Origin: Verrucomicrobiia bacterium
GTDB lineage: Bacteria; Verrucomicrobiota; Verrucomicrobiia; Opitutales; Cerasicoccaceae
DNA length: 64,000 nucleotides
Direction: 5' to 3'
NCBI GenBank assembly: GCA_030432235.1
Contig: JAUIHT010000001.1
Coordinates: 310,001-374,000, forward strand
Shown here in pieces: positions 8,810 through 18,238 of the stretch (position 1 is its first letter; each line of letters starts with the position of its first letter). The notes below the pieces were generated by a model that made no database searches, had not been told where the DNA came from, and was given only the letters and a program-made list of their open reading frames with translations. A program made the translations under genes and the position numbers.

Positions 8810-9955
8810 CTACATTCCCAGGATATTAAAGAGGACGGCAAAGATGGCGTCGGCCACGATGATGCCGGTGATGCCGGTGACGACGGCGGAGGTGGCGGCC
8901 ATGCCGACGGCGCTGGAGCTGTTGCCGCACTGCATCCCGCGGAGGCAGCCCGTCGAGGCCACGATGACGCCGAAGACGCTGGCCTTGATGATACCGGTGG
9001 AGAACTGCACCAGGTCGATGGCCTTGATGGTTTGGTTGATGTACTGCTGGAAGGTCACGTCCAGCACCATCAGGCTGACCGCCAGACCGCCGATGATGCC
9101 GATGAAGTCGGCGAAGAGCACCAGCAGCGGCATCATGATGATCAGCGCGAGCATGCGTGGCAGCACCAGGAATTCGATGGGGGAGAGGCCCATGGTTTGC
9201 AATGCGTCGATTTCCTCGGAGACCTTCATGCTGCCGAGCTGCGCAGCGAAGGCGGCGCCGGTACGGCCGCACAGGATGATGCCGGCCATGATGGCGCCCA
9301 TCTCACGGACCATGGCCACGCCGACGAGGTTGGCCACGTAGATGCTGGCGCCGAACTGCTGCAACTGCACCGCGCCGACAAAGCCGAGGATAAGGCCCAC
9401 CAGAAAGCTGATCAGCGCTACAATGGGCAACGCCTCCGGGCCGACCTGCTGGATGGTCAGCATGATATCGGACATGCGCATCCGGGCCTTGCCGACAAAG
9501 AATTTCCCGAAGGCCAGCGTGCATTCGCCGATAAAGGTGAAAGTCTCCCACAGTTCCTCGGCCATGACGATACTGGTGGAGCCCACACGATAGAAGAGGG
9601 AACGCTCGATGTTGTCCTTGCCGGTTTCCTTTTCCGGGACGGCGTCGGCCAGCTTCATCAGGCCCTGTGCACCCTGGGGCAGCCCGGCGTAGTCGAGCGT
9701 GGTGTTGAGCTTGCGGGCCAAGTCGCCGGTTTTCTGGACGAAGGTCATCAGGCCGCTGTCCCAGTCGGCCAGGCCTGTGGTTTCAAAGGAAATCGTGTTG
9801 GGCGGCTGCTCGGCGCAGGCTTTTTCCACTTCGGAGAAAGACGGGATTTGATTGCGCAGCATCCAGGGGCCGGACATCGCCAACACGAGCTCGCCGCCAG
9901 ATCCCCGGCGGGTCTCCAGCTTAGCCGGACTCGCTAATTCTTCCACCGCAGCCAT
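8810..9955 (-). CDS. MlaE-family permease with N-terminal STAS-like domain
   Basis: The 381-residue protein combines a roughly 120-residue soluble N-terminal domain with an MlaE permease domain of five to six membrane helices. Conserved permease motifs include GLILGFVGAVQLQQFGA, REMGAIMAGIILCGRTGAAFAAQLG and EIDALQTMGLSPIEFLVLPR. The N-terminal domain looks like a STAS/MlaB domain fused to the permease; in E. coli MlaB is a separate subunit that stabilises the ATPase. This gene is first in the operon with the MlaF-, MlaD- and PqiC-like genes. The STAS assignment is by position and pattern only. Start ATG 9955 leaves 155 bp to the divergent gene at 10111. Confidence 0.88.
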   Translation of the reverse strand: MAAVEELASPAKLETRRGSGGELVLAMSGPWMLRNQIPSFSEVEKACAEQPPNTISFETTGLADWDSGLMTFVQKTGDLARKLNTTLDYAGLPQGAQGLMKLADAVPEKETGKDNIERSLFYRVGSTSIVMAEELWETFTFIGECTLAFGKFFVGKARMRMSDIMLTIQQVGPEALPIVALISFLVGLILGFVGAVQLQQFGASIYVANLVGVAMVREMGAIMAGIILCGRTGAAFAAQLGSMKVSEEIDALQTMGLSPIEFLVLPRMLALIIMMPLLVLFADFIGIIGGLAVSLMVLDVTFQQYINQTIKAIDLVQFSTGIIKASVFGVIVASTGCLRGMQCGNSSSAVGMAATSAVVTGITGIIVADAIFAVLFNILGM

Positions 9956-10110
9956 TTTGTAGTGTGCCCTTTGTTAACACCTTGCGCGTATTTGCCAATA
10001 GGGAAGTTGTCCCTTTTGATATTTGGGCTGCCTGGCGGTGCCGCAACTTTTATGCCTGCCTGGCGTTACCGGGTTTGCAACCTATGGCTTGTAACCTGTA
10101 GATTTAGCTT

Positions 10111-10818
10111 ATGAAAACCCTCTCGTTCTTGCTCGTGGGCCTGTGTTCGCTTTCAGCTCAAGGTGAAGTGCACACGGTGCCGCCCCCACCACCTGATAAG
10201 TTATACGCCAACAATCCGGTGCGTTTCATCGCCAATGGCGCCTCTGAAAACGGACTTTCAGGCAACATTATCATCACGGTGGAGTCCAAGGGACCGGAAG
10301 GGGAGAGGTCCTTTTCGCTGACCGGTAGCGGGCCGGAGTGGGTCTTTCGGATCGATGCGCCCACGGTCAGTTTTCAGTTTAAGCTCATCGGCGTGGACCC
10401 GGAGCGTTGCCGCCTAGGGTACGAAATTAATGTTCTGCCCGAAAGGCCTGGTGGCCGTCCGCTTGCCCTTTTAGGTCAGACGTATTTTGTTTACGATGAA
10501 GCGGTTCCACTGATTTCCGGCGGTGACAAGAGCCTCGTGGTAACCGTCAGTCCGGCCAAGGAAGACGAGGTACTTATGGCGGCATCCAACCTTGGCGATG
10601 TGCCGCGCCGACGGATTATCCGCCGCACCGAGGACACTGCTGCCCCTAAGCCCGACCCAAAGCCTGTCTCGAAGCCGAAAGTAAATCCCGAACTTTCTCC
10701 GCCTGGGTCACCGCCAAGCTTTGTGCCCGAAGAATTTGGGATCCCCGTGCCGCCGCCGTCGAAGTTTGCGCCAAAGAAAGATGCGCCTCCGCCGCCACCC
10801 CTGCCGCCGCAGCCCTGA
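10111..10818 (+). CDS. Secreted proline-rich hypothetical protein
   Basis: The 235-residue protein has a cleavable Sec signal (MKTLSFLLVGLCSLSAQGEV). A PPPPPD stretch follows directly, then a beta-rich domain of about 130 residues, and a C-terminal third made of Pro/Lys repeats (PKPDPKPVSKPK; APPPPPLPPQP). Proline-rich tails of this kind often span the periplasm or cell wall or act as binding partners for other envelope proteins. I do not recognise the folded domain and no lipobox or catalytic motif is seen. It is divergent from the lipid-transport operon and 49 bp upstream of tdk. Confidence 0.6.
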   Translation: MKTLSFLLVGLCSLSAQGEVHTVPPPPPDKLYANNPVRFIANGASENGLSGNIIITVESKGPEGERSFSLTGSGPEWVFRIDAPTVSFQFKLIGVDPERCRLGYEINVLPERPGGRPLALLGQTYFVYDEAVPLISGGDKSLVVTVSPAKEDEVLMAASNLGDVPRRRIIRRTEDTAAPKPDPKPVSKPKVNPELSPPGSPPSFVPEEFGIPVPPPSKFAPKKDAPPPPPLPPQP

Positions 10819-10867
10819 GGGGCGTTTTGCCTTGGCAGCGCGGAAGGCCGCGTAATGCTTCCTCTCC

Positions 10868-11446
10868 ATGGCCCAAGTTTACTTTTACTACTCCGCCATG
10901 AACGCGGGCAAGAGCACCTCTCTGCTGCAGTCCAGCTACAATTACCACGAACGGGGCATGCAAACCTTGTTGCTCACCCCGGAAATCGACCAGCGTGCCG
11001 GTCTTGGGAAGATTGCCTCGCGTATCGGCCTGTCCAGCGATGCCCAAAGCTTCACGCCCGATCTGGATCTATTTGAGCACATACGCTCGGCACACCAGTC
11101 GAGTGAACTTGCATGTGTTTTGATAGACGAAGCACAGTTCCTGACGCCGCTTCAGGTGCGCCAGCTATGTCAAGTCGCCGATCAGCTCAACATCCCTATC
11201 CTTTGCTACGGTTTGCGCACGGATTTCCGCGGTGAGCTTTTTCCCGGCAGCGCGGCTCTGCTCGGCTGGGCCGACAATCTGACCGAACTCAAAACCATTT
11301 GCCACTGCGGCAAAAAAGCGACCATGAACCTGCGCCAGAGCGCCGACGGCCAACCCATCCGCGAGGGCGAGCAAATCGACATCGGCGGTAACGAACGCTA
11401 CATTGCGCTCTGCCGTAAGCACTTCCTTCAAGCCCTCGAGTCTTGA
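10868..11446 (+). CDS. tdk: Thymidine kinase
   Basis: The enzyme phosphorylates thymidine with ATP in pyrimidine salvage. The 192-residue protein closely follows the E. coli-type sequence: P-loop SAMNAGKST at residues 9-17, lid and Asp-Glu region (LIDEAQFLT), [16 protein letters not shown] and the thymidine-binding IGGNERY near the C-terminus. Zn-binding positions are kept as C.C (ICHCGKK) and a later Cys before the terminal helix. Length matches type II bacterial TK (about 205). It reads into mcsA, whose likely start is 105 bp beyond the stop. Confidence 0.96.
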   Translation: MAQVYFYYSAMNAGKSTSLLQSSYNYHERGMQTLLLTPEIDQRAGLGKIASRIGLSSDAQSFTPDLDLFEHIRSAHQSSELACVLIDEAQFLTPLQVRQLCQVADQLNIPILCYGLRTDFRGELFPGSAALLGWADNLTELKTICHCGKKATMNLRQSADGQPIREGEQIDIGGNERYIALCRKHFLQALES

Positions 11447-11550
11447 TTCAAGCTTCAATCACGCACGCGTTATGCAATTTTACGAAAGCGTCACCAAAGC
11501 GTCGAAGAAGATTGAGTCTGGCCGGAGTTATGCTAGGCTCTTCTCACGTA

Positions 11551-12066
11551 ATGGCAAAACCACCTGATTGCGGAAACTGTCAAAAGCCCGCGACCATCCA
11601 CCTGACGCAGATTATCAACAACCAGATTAAGAAGCTGGATTTCTGCGAAGACTGCCCGTACCAGAAGGGCGTTACCGACCCCGAGGGCTTTTCCCTGGCC
11701 GAATTGCTCGCCCATGGCGGGCCTGCCGTGCCCCTGGACTCCAAGCTGGCCTGCCCGGCCTGCGGGCTGACCTCGCAGGAGTTCAAGAAGACCGGACGCC
11801 TGGGTTGCGCCGAGTGCTACGACACTTTTCGGGACATCATCGAGCCGATGCTGGAGGGCATGCACAAGGGGGACACGCACCTCGGCAAAGCGCCCCGAGG
11901 CATGCTTGAACGCGTTTCCTATCGCCGCGAGGTTGAGCGTATCCGGCGCGATCTCGCCGAGGCCGTCAGCGACGAGCGTTTCGAAGATGCCGCCCGCTTC
12001 CGTGACGCCCTCAAGCAGCTCGAAACCGGGCCCGTCAGTAAGGATTTACCCGATTCATCCGATTAA
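11551..12066 (+). CDS. mcsA: McsA-like arginine kinase activator
   Basis: The protein has about 171 residues from ATG 11551, chosen because the family begins just before the first zinc motif; an in-frame ATG lies at 11530 and the open frame runs back to 11443. It has two CXXC pairs in the N-terminal half (CGNC and CEDC) and two more (CPAC and CAEC) in the centre, then a C-terminal UVR motif (RRDLAEAVSDERFEDAARFRDALKQLE). This is the layout of McsA, the zinc-binding activator of the protein-arginine kinase McsB in the stress and protein-quality system. mcsB follows after 12 bp. There is no CtsR repressor gene in the cluster, unlike Bacillus. Confidence 0.9.
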   Translation: MAKPPDCGNCQKPATIHLTQIINNQIKKLDFCEDCPYQKGVTDPEGFSLAELLAHGGPAVPLDSKLACPACGLTSQEFKKTGRLGCAECYDTFRDIIEPMLEGMHKGDTHLGKAPRGMLERVSYRREVERIRRDLAEAVSDERFEDAARFRDALKQLETGPVSKDLPDSSD

Positions 12067-12078
12067 TATAGTAGTTCC

Positions 12079-13161
12079 ATGCAGATCAAACCCCTTTTGG
12101 ATGCCGAAATCGAGCTGACCGACAGCAGCCGCTCGCCGGGCTCGGTGGTGCTCAGCAGCCGCATCCGCCTGGCCCGGAACCTCGCCGCGTCTCCCTTCCC
12201 GGGGCGTGCCAACAAGGCCCAGCGCCGTGAGGTGCTCGAACACTGCCAGGGGGCCATCGCCGTGCTGCCGCAGATGGAAAAGGGCAGTGTGCTCGAAATG
12301 GAGTCCCTCGAGGATGTCGAGCGGCAGGTCCTGGTTGAGCGTCACCTTATCAGCCGGGAGCTCTCCGGGCAGCGTGAGGGTGGCGGGGTCATCGTCAGCC
12401 GGGACCAGTCCTGCGCCATCATGATCAACGAGGAGGACCACCTGCGCATCCAGGTGCTGCGGGCGGGTTACAATTTCAAGAGCGTCTGGAAGCTCATCGA
12501 CGCCATCGACACCGGTCTGGAGGACAAGCTCGACTTTGCCTTTTCGCCGGACTGGGGTTACCTGACGGCCTGCCCGACGAATCTGGGCACCGGCATGCGC
12601 GCCAGCGTCATGCTGCACCTGCCGGGCTTGGTCATGGCCTCGCAGATGGAAAAAGTCATCCGGGCCGTCAATCAGCTCGGCATCGCCGTGCGCGGCCTTT
12701 TTGGTGAGGGCACGGACGCCTCCGGCAGCATTTTTCAGATTTCCAACCAGCAGACCCTGGGCGAAAGCGAGGCCGATATCATCACGCGCCTCAGTGGCGT
12801 CCTGGACACCGTTATCGAGCAGGAGAACAACGCGCGGCAGAAACTGTTGGAGAATGCCTCCTCGAAGGTTTTCGATAAAATTGGCCGCGCCTTCGGAACT
12901 TTGCAAAACGGGCATCTTTTAAGCTCTGCCGAAGCCATGAACCTGCTTTCCTTCATCCGCCTGGGTATCGATTACGGCGCGATTGACGAGGGGCAGCGCC
13001 GCCCGGTGGACCGTTTTTTCATGACCTGCCAGCCCGGGCACGTCCAACTGACCGAAAAGACCGAGGCAAGCGAGGCCAGAGATGTGGCCCGTGCACGACT
13101 TTTACGGGAACATTTTCGCACACTCCCGCCTCTAGATTTTGACAAGATGGCGAATCCGTGA
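12079..13161 (+). CDS. mcsB: Protein arginine kinase McsB
   Basis: The 360-residue protein belongs to the phosphagen kinase family. It has the nucleotide-binding SSRIRLARN motif (residues 26-34), the INEEDHLRIQVL segment with the catalytic Glu, and the GTGMRASVMLHLPGL segment. McsB phosphorylates arginines on damaged or regulatory proteins and marks them for the ClpC-ClpP protease. In the sequence it lies between mcsA and clpC, which is the functional order known from Firmicutes. Length agrees with McsB (about 360). Enzyme activity is inferred from family and context. Confidence 0.95.
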   Translation: MQIKPLLDAEIELTDSSRSPGSVVLSSRIRLARNLAASPFPGRANKAQRREVLEHCQGAIAVLPQMEKGSVLEMESLEDVERQVLVERHLISRELSGQREGGGVIVSRDQSCAIMINEEDHLRIQVLRAGYNFKSVWKLIDAIDTGLEDKLDFAFSPDWGYLTACPTNLGTGMRASVMLHLPGLVMASQMEKVIRAVNQLGIAVRGLFGEGTDASGSIFQISNQQTLGESEADIITRLSGVLDTVIEQENNARQKLLENASSKVFDKIGRAFGTLQNGHLLSSAEAMNLLSFIRLGIDYGAIDEGQRRPVDRFFMTCQPGHVQLTEKTEASEARDVARARLLREHFRTLPPLDFDKMANP

Positions 13162-13198
13162 TTAAACAAGTGATAATTAAAAAGAAGGAATGGAGCCG

Positions 13199-15679
13199 AT
13201 GAATAACTTCACACCGCGTGCACAGCAAGTCCTTGCCCTGGCCCGTAAGGAGGCCGACCGTTTTCACCATAATTATGTGGGAACGGAGCACCTTCTGCTT
13301 GGCCTGATCAACCTCGGCCAGGGGGTAGCAGTCAATGTCCTGCAGAAGATGGACCTCGACCTCGATACGGTGCGCGCCGCAGTGGAAAAGCAGGTGGGCA
13401 CCGGGCCGGAGAGCAAGCCTACCGGCAACATCCCCTATACGCCCCGCGTCAAGAAGGTCCTGGCCCTGGCGGGCAAGGAAGCCAAGGCGCTCAACCACTC
13501 CTACATCGGCACCGAGCACATCCTCCTCGGCCTCCTGCGCGAGGGCGAGGGCGTGGCCGCGCGCGTGCTCAAGAGCCTCGATGTAGACATCGAGCGCTGC
13601 CGCAACGAGATTTTGGCCGAGCTCGACCCGAACTTCGCAGGGGAAGGCGAAGAACATGGCGGGCAGCCGCAGGGCGCCGGAGCCGGTGGTCCCGCTCCCG
13701 ATGAGAAGAAGGAGCTCAAGACACCCGCCCTCAAGGCCTTTGGCCGCGACCTGACGGAACTTGCCCGCAACGGCGAGCTCGACCCCGTTATTGGACGTAA
13801 GAAGGAAATTCGCCGCGTCGTGCAGATTCTCTGCCGCCGGACCAAGAACAACCCCGTTCTCATCGGGGAGGCCGGCGTGGGCAAGACCGCCATCGTCGAA
13901 GGGCTCGCCTTGGAAATAGCCACCGGCGTCGTTCCGGAAATCCTTTTGGACAAGCGGGTTATCACCCTTGACCTCGCCCTCATGGTGGCGGGCACCAAGT
14001 ACCGCGGTCAGTTCGAGGAGCGCATCAAGGCCGTGATGGACGAAATCCGCCGCGCCAAGAACATCATCATCTTCATCGACGAGCTCCACACCATCGTGGG
14101 GGCCGGCGCCGCCGAGGGCGCCATGGACGCGTCGAATATCTTCAAGCCCGCCCTCAGCCGGGGTGAGTTGCAATGCGTTGGTGCCACGACCCTTGCGGAA
14201 TACCGCAAGTACATCGAGAAAGACAGCGCGCTCGACCGCCGCTTCCAGTCCGTCAAGGTGGAGGCTCCGAACATTGAGGACACCATCCTGATCCTGAAGG
14301 GCATTCGCGGCAAATACGAGGAACACCACAAGGTGGTCTACACCGACAAGGCCCTCGAGTCCGCCGCCAAGCTTTCCGACCGGTACATCACCGCGCGTTA
14401 TCTGCCGGACAAGGCCATTGATGTGCTCGACGAGGCCGGTTCCCGAGCCCGCATCGACTCGCTCAACCGCCCGCCCGAAATCGAGGCCATGGCGGCGGAG
14501 ATAGACGAAGTTTGCGGCAAGAAGGAAGAAGCCATTGCCAAGCAGCATTTCGAGGAAGCGGCCAAGTTCCGCGACCAGGAGAAGCAACTCCGCCAGAAAC
14601 GCGAGGAGATGCTCGAAGAGTGGAAGACCAACCGCGAAGAGCAGACCGTGACGGTCGACGAGGAGGAAATGACCCAGGTCGTCTCCGACTGGACCGGCAT
14701 CCCGCTCAGCCGTATGGAGCAGAGCGAGTCCAAGAAGCTCCTCGCCCTCGAAAACGAATTACAGGACGTCATCATCGGGCAGAACCCCGCCACCGAAGTC
14801 GTGGCCAAGGCCCTGCGCCGCTCCCGCGCGGACCTCAAGGACCCGCGCCGGCCCATCGGCTCGTTCATGTTCCTTGGACCCACCGGTGTCGGCAAAACGC
14901 ACCTGGCCAAGATTCTGGCCGAGAAGATGTTCGGCGACCAGGATGCCCTCATCCAGATCGACATGTCCGAGTACATGGAGAAGTTTGCCGTCAGCCGCCT
15001 CATCGGCTCGCCTCCCGGCTATGTCGGGTACGAGGAAGGCGGTCAGCTCACCGAGGCCGTCCGCCGCAAGCCCTATTGCGTTATCCTCTTCGACGAAATC
15101 GAAAAGGCCCACCCGGACGTGGCGCAAATCCTTCTGCAGGTGCTTGAGGACGGCCGCCTGACCGATTCGCTCGGTCGCACGGTGGACTTCCGCAACACCA
15201 TTCTCATCATGACCTCCAACGTCGGGGCCGACGTGTTGCAGCGCAACACCTCCATGGGCTTCGACACCGGGCTCGACGACGAGCGCGACTTCGAGCGCAT
15301 CAAGGACAAGATCCTCGACGAGACCAAGAAGGTCTTCAAACCGGAGTTCATCAACCGTATCAACGAGTTGGTCATTTTCCACAAGCTCTCCAAGGAGCAT
15401 ATGGGCAAGATCGTAGACCTCGAGCTGGCCAAGGTGCAGAAGCGCCTGCGCGAGCAGAAGATCACGATTTCGGTCAACGACGACGCCAAGGAATTCCTTA
15501 TCGAAAAGGGCTACGACGACAAGTACGGGGCACGTCCGCTGCGCCGCGCTGTCGAGCGCTACCTCGAGGACCCGTTGGCCGAGGCCATCCTCCGCGAGGA
15601 CGTCAAGCGCGGCGAGCCCATCACAGTCGTGCTCCGCGACGGTGCTATCGGGTTCGAGCAAAAGACCCCCGTAGGTTAA
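13199..15679 (+). CDS. clpC: ATP-dependent Clp protease ATP-binding subunit ClpC
   Basis: The AAA+ unfoldase has about 826 residues and feeds substrates to ClpP. It has a double Clp_N repeat (residues about 3-145), D1 with Walker A GEAGVGKT and Walker [10 protein letters not shown], a UVR motif in the middle ([22 protein letters not shown]), D2 with [12 protein letters not shown], and a C-terminal ClpB_D2-small domain. The UVR motif and the absence of a long ClpB middle domain make it ClpC. ATG 13199 has AAGGA nine bases upstream; an ATG three codons earlier (13190) is possible but would abut that site. It is the third gene after mcsA and mcsB. A ClpP-binding loop cannot be confirmed by eye. 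Confidence 0.95.
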   Translation: MNNFTPRAQQVLALARKEADRFHHNYVGTEHLLLGLINLGQGVAVNVLQKMDLDLDTVRAAVEKQVGTGPESKPTGNIPYTPRVKKVLALAGKEAKALNHSYIGTEHILLGLLREGEGVAARVLKSLDVDIERCRNEILAELDPNFAGEGEEHGGQPQGAGAGGPAPDEKKELKTPALKAFGRDLTELARNGELDPVIGRKKEIRRVVQILCRRTKNNPVLIGEAGVGKTAIVEGLALEIATGVVPEILLDKRVITLDLALMVAGTKYRGQFEERIKAVMDEIRRAKNIIIFIDELHTIVGAGAAEGAMDASNIFKPALSRGELQCVGATTLAEYRKYIEKDSALDRRFQSVKVEAPNIEDTILILKGIRGKYEEHHKVVYTDKALESAAKLSDRYITARYLPDKAIDVLDEAGSRARIDSLNRPPEIEAMAAEIDEVCGKKEEAIAKQHFEEAAKFRDQEKQLRQKREEMLEEWKTNREEQTVTVDEEEMTQVVSDWTGIPLSRMEQSESKKLLALENELQDVIIGQNPATEVVAKALRRSRADLKDPRRPIGSFMFLGPTGVGKTHLAKILAEKMFGDQDALIQIDMSEYMEKFAVSRLIGSPPGYVGYEEGGQLTEAVRRKPYCVILFDEIEKAHPDVAQILLQVLEDGRLTDSLGRTVDFRNTILIMTSNVGADVLQRNTSMGFDTGLDDERDFERIKDKILDETKKVFKPEFINRINELVIFHKLSKEHMGKIVDLELAKVQKRLREQKITISVNDDAKEFLIEKGYDDKYGARPLRRAVERYLEDPLAEAILREDVKRGEPITVVLRDGAIGFEQKTPVG

Positions 15680-15745
15680 CTCGGACTGGAAGAGGCGATT
15701 CTGTCAGCTTGACTTTTGCAGTGTCTGGCTCTACGTATTTGGAGT

Positions 15746-15991
15746 ATGCCAACTACGTATTCAGTGACCGAGGCTCAGCGCCAGCTCCCCAAGCTCGTTC
15801 GTAACATGAACGAAGATGATGCCGCCGTGACCATCACTGTGCGCGGCGAGCCCAGCGCTTACCTGATCCCCCGCCGCCGCATGGAGGCCATCCTCGAAAC
15901 GCTCGAAATCATGGGCAACCCCGAGGCCATGAAGGCGATTCGCGACTACGAGGAAGGGCGGACAACGTTCACGGATATCGATGACCTATGA
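15746..15991 (+). CDS. Phd/YefM-type antitoxin
   Basis: The protein has 81 residues from ATG 15746 (open frame back to 15716). MPTTYSVTEAQRQLPKLVRN is the classic Phd/YefM N-terminus (small DNA-binding fold), followed by VTITVRGEPSAYLIPRRRMEAI and an acidic C-terminal tail that would thread over the toxin. The downstream toxin start overlaps its stop in an ATGA, so the pair is translationally coupled. Antitoxins of this kind repress their own promoter. No palindrome was confirmed in the short upstream gap after clpC. Confidence 0.85.
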   Translation: MPTTYSVTEAQRQLPKLVRNMNEDDAAVTITVRGEPSAYLIPRRRMEAILETLEIMGNPEAMKAIRDYEEGRTTFTDIDDL

Positions 15992-16281
15992 AGGTAGTCA
16001 CGACCGATCAGGTGACCGCCTTCATTCGCAATCTCGCGCCGGAGCCACGCAAACGCCTCAAGGCGGGAATGACCGGTTTACGGGACGGACTCGGTGACAT
16101 CAAACAGCTCGAAGATAACCTCGCAGGTTATTCGCGGCTTCGCGTCGGGTCTTTCCGCGTTATTTTCCAGTACCGGGACTTTGGCATCGTGTGTGTTTTC
16201 GTCGAGCGACGAAAAATCGTCTACGAGGTCTTTTCCTCCCTGGTGGAGCAGGGGCTGCTCTCGCCGGACAAGGGCAACTGA
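15988..16281 (+). CDS. RelE/ParE-family toxin
   Basis: The 97-residue protein overlaps the antitoxin gene by four bases. It shows the RelE-fold pattern: IRNLAPEPRKRLKAGMTGLRDG, then LEDNLAGYSRLRVGSFRVIFQYRD and VCVFVERRKIVYEVF. The GYSRLRVGSFRVIFQ motif is the central beta-hairpin of RelE-type mRNA interferases. It is smaller than phage-type toxins and fits the YoeB/RelE size range. The paired Phd-type antitoxin fixes the identification as a toxin-antitoxin module; the exact target is unknown. Confidence 0.85.
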   Translation: MKVVTTDQVTAFIRNLAPEPRKRLKAGMTGLRDGLGDIKQLEDNLAGYSRLRVGSFRVIFQYRDFGIVCVFVERRKIVYEVFSSLVEQGLLSPDKGN

Positions 16282-16312
16282 TGCGATTCTCAATTGAATT
16301 GGAACAATAGAG

Positions 16313-16388
16313 AACCACGGATTGCGCGGATGGCACGGATAACTCGTTTTTTAGAATACATCCGTGCTGATCCGTGTAATCCGTGCTT
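16313..16388. repeat. Imperfect palindromic intergenic repeat, copy 1
   Basis: Two arms of about 28 bases (16313-16340 and 16360-16388) are near-perfect reverse complements made of the unit GGATNNNCACGGAT/ATCCGTG, separated by 19 bases. It sits between two convergent genes, right after the RelE-like toxin. A second copy with the same arms lies at 25196-25268. This looks like a dispersed REP- or MITE-like element that could fold into a long hairpin in RNA. Confidence 0.8.
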
Positions 16389-16431
16389 AAAAAAACAGTC
16401 TTCAATCTTGATTAGAAAAATATAAGACGCC

Positions 16432-18060
16432 TCACAGGCTCCAGAGGAAGAAGAAGATGCACACGCTGTAGAGCGCCAGGATGGCGTAGTAGGGCATCCA
16501 GTTCTTCTTCAGTGGTTGATCGTTCGCTTTGCTGGCGGACGTTGCCAACGTGCTCTGTAGTTGTTCCGGCGCCGGGGGCGCGCCCAGCAGGCTGACGCCG
16601 TAGCCGACTGCCCAGGCTATGCCGAACCCGAAGACGTTCCACCATAGCCAGGAGACGCCCGGGCAAAATGCCCACAGGAGCAGGTTTCCGGTAATGCCTG
16701 CCACCAGTCCGCTGATAGCGCCTGCGGCGTTGATGCGCCGGCTCAGCATGCCCATGAGGAAAACCGCCAGGATAGGGCCGTTGATGATCGAGCCAACTTT
16801 GTTCACGGCCACCAGGACGGTCTCCGCGATGTTGTCCACATAGAAGGAAAAGATGACCGCGAGCGTACCCCAGGTGAAGGTGACGAATTTCGACAGCCAC
16901 AGTTCCGTTTTCTGGGGCATCTCCGTTTTGCGGAAGCGGATGACATAGTCGTGCATCGTGACTGCGCTCATCGAGTTGATGGTCGAGTCCAGCGAAGACA
17001 TCGCCGCCGAAAACAGCCCGACCATAACCAGCCCGATGAGCCCGTGCGGAAAGGTGTCGATGACGAAGCGCGGTACTGCCAGATCCACCCGGGTCGCCCC
17101 GTTGGCGTCCACCAGTGAGCCGATGAAGCCGGGGTGTAGTTGTGCGTAGGCGCCGATGGCTACCCCGAGCAGACAGTAGGTCAGCACCAGCGGGAAGCGC
17201 AGCAGACCGCCGAGGAAAAGTGCCTGGTTGGTGTCGTCCGGGCTGCGGGTGGAGAGGCTGCGCTGGGCTTGAGTCTGGTCGCAGCCGTAGTAGGCCAGGT
17301 AGAGGAAAAAGCCGCCGATGAACATGGGCCAGAAGCCGTAATCGGTACGGGCGCCGGCTGAACCGAGGAAGTCCAGGCCCCAGTCCGAAAAGTCGATGGC
17401 CTGGAATCTCACCGGGACGATGCCGTCGAGCGTGGCGTGCCAGCCGCCGTTCAGGTGAATGGCCATGGCGGTGGCCGCCAGGATGGACCCCAGCAGCACG
17501 ATGACCTGAATGACGTCCGAGACGATGACGGCCTTCATGCCTCCCATCATGTCGTAGCAGACGGTGACGAAGCCCAGCAGAATAACAGCCAGCCAATAGG
17601 GGATGCCCATGATGAGGGAAAGCACGAGACCGACCCCGTAGATGGTCACGCCGGTGGCGAAGGCCCGGATAAGCAGAAAGGCCCCGCTGAGGACCAGCCG
17701 GGTGGTCAGCGAAAAGCGTTTTTCCAGGTAGCTGTAAATCGAGATGAGCTGCAGCCGCCGCAAGATGGGCATCAGCACGGCCATCAGGACGATCATGGAG
17801 ACCGGCAGGGCCAGCTCGTACTGCAGCCAGACCAGTCCGCCGCCCGCCACAAAGGCCACGAAGGCCGGTGCGCCCAGCAGGCTGTTGGTTGAGCATTGCG
17901 TAGCCAGGGTGCTCAAGGCGATGGCCAGAGGTCCGGTGTCGTTGCCGCCCAGAAAGTAGTCCTGCTGGCTCTTTTGCCGCAACGACAGCCAAGCACTCAG
18001 CAGCAGCATGCCCGCGCTGTACACGATGATGACCAGCCAGTCGATGCCGTTCAAACCCAT
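16432..18060 (-). CDS. Sodium/solute symporter (SSS family)
   Basis: The protein has about 542 residues from ATG 18060; an in-frame TTG at 18078 is less likely. Around thirteen hydrophobic helices are visible, starting GIDWLVIIVYSAGMLLLSAWLS. The pattern LALSTLATQCSTNSLLGAPAFVA, and later GLIGLVMVGLFSAAMSSLDSTINSMSAV, matches the sodium:solute symporter family (SLC5/PutP-like), where the latter segment lies at the sodium site. Family substrates include sugars, proline, pantothenate and sialic acid. Verrucomicrobial genomes have many such transporters for sugar uptake, but the solute is not evident here. It is isolated, between a repeat and a divergent protease gene. Confidence 0.9.
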   Translation of the reverse strand: MGLNGIDWLVIIVYSAGMLLLSAWLSLRQKSQQDYFLGGNDTGPLAIALSTLATQCSTNSLLGAPAFVAFVAGGGLVWLQYELALPVSMIVLMAVLMPILRRLQLISIYSYLEKRFSLTTRLVLSGAFLLIRAFATGVTIYGVGLVLSLIMGIPYWLAVILLGFVTVCYDMMGGMKAVIVSDVIQVIVLLGSILAATAMAIHLNGGWHATLDGIVPVRFQAIDFSDWGLDFLGSAGARTDYGFWPMFIGGFFLYLAYYGCDQTQAQRSLSTRSPDDTNQALFLGGLLRFPLVLTYCLLGVAIGAYAQLHPGFIGSLVDANGATRVDLAVPRFVIDTFPHGLIGLVMVGLFSAAMSSLDSTINSMSAVTMHDYVIRFRKTEMPQKTELWLSKFVTFTWGTLAVIFSFYVDNIAETVLVAVNKVGSIINGPILAVFLMGMLSRRINAAGAISGLVAGITGNLLLWAFCPGVSWLWWNVFGFGIAWAVGYGVSLLGAPPAPEQLQSTLATSASKANDQPLKKNWMPYYAILALYSVCIFFFLWSL

Positions 18061-18238
18061 CAGTCGCCAAGGAAACAATGGCAGGCGCTGAAATGCGACG
18101 GCCCGCTAGAGCAGCAATTCATATTTGACTGGATAATAGTTGTATAAAGAAATTACAATGGCTCTTTTATTTTAGGAGTCTTGTGAAACAGCACGTTCCC
18201 GGCCTGTTTTCCGTATCCCATTACCTTCCGCCCTTATC

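Noticed and set aside
13019-14587. 522-codon minus-strand frame opposite clpC
   Set aside because: Antisense shadow; clpC has strong domain evidence on the plus strand.
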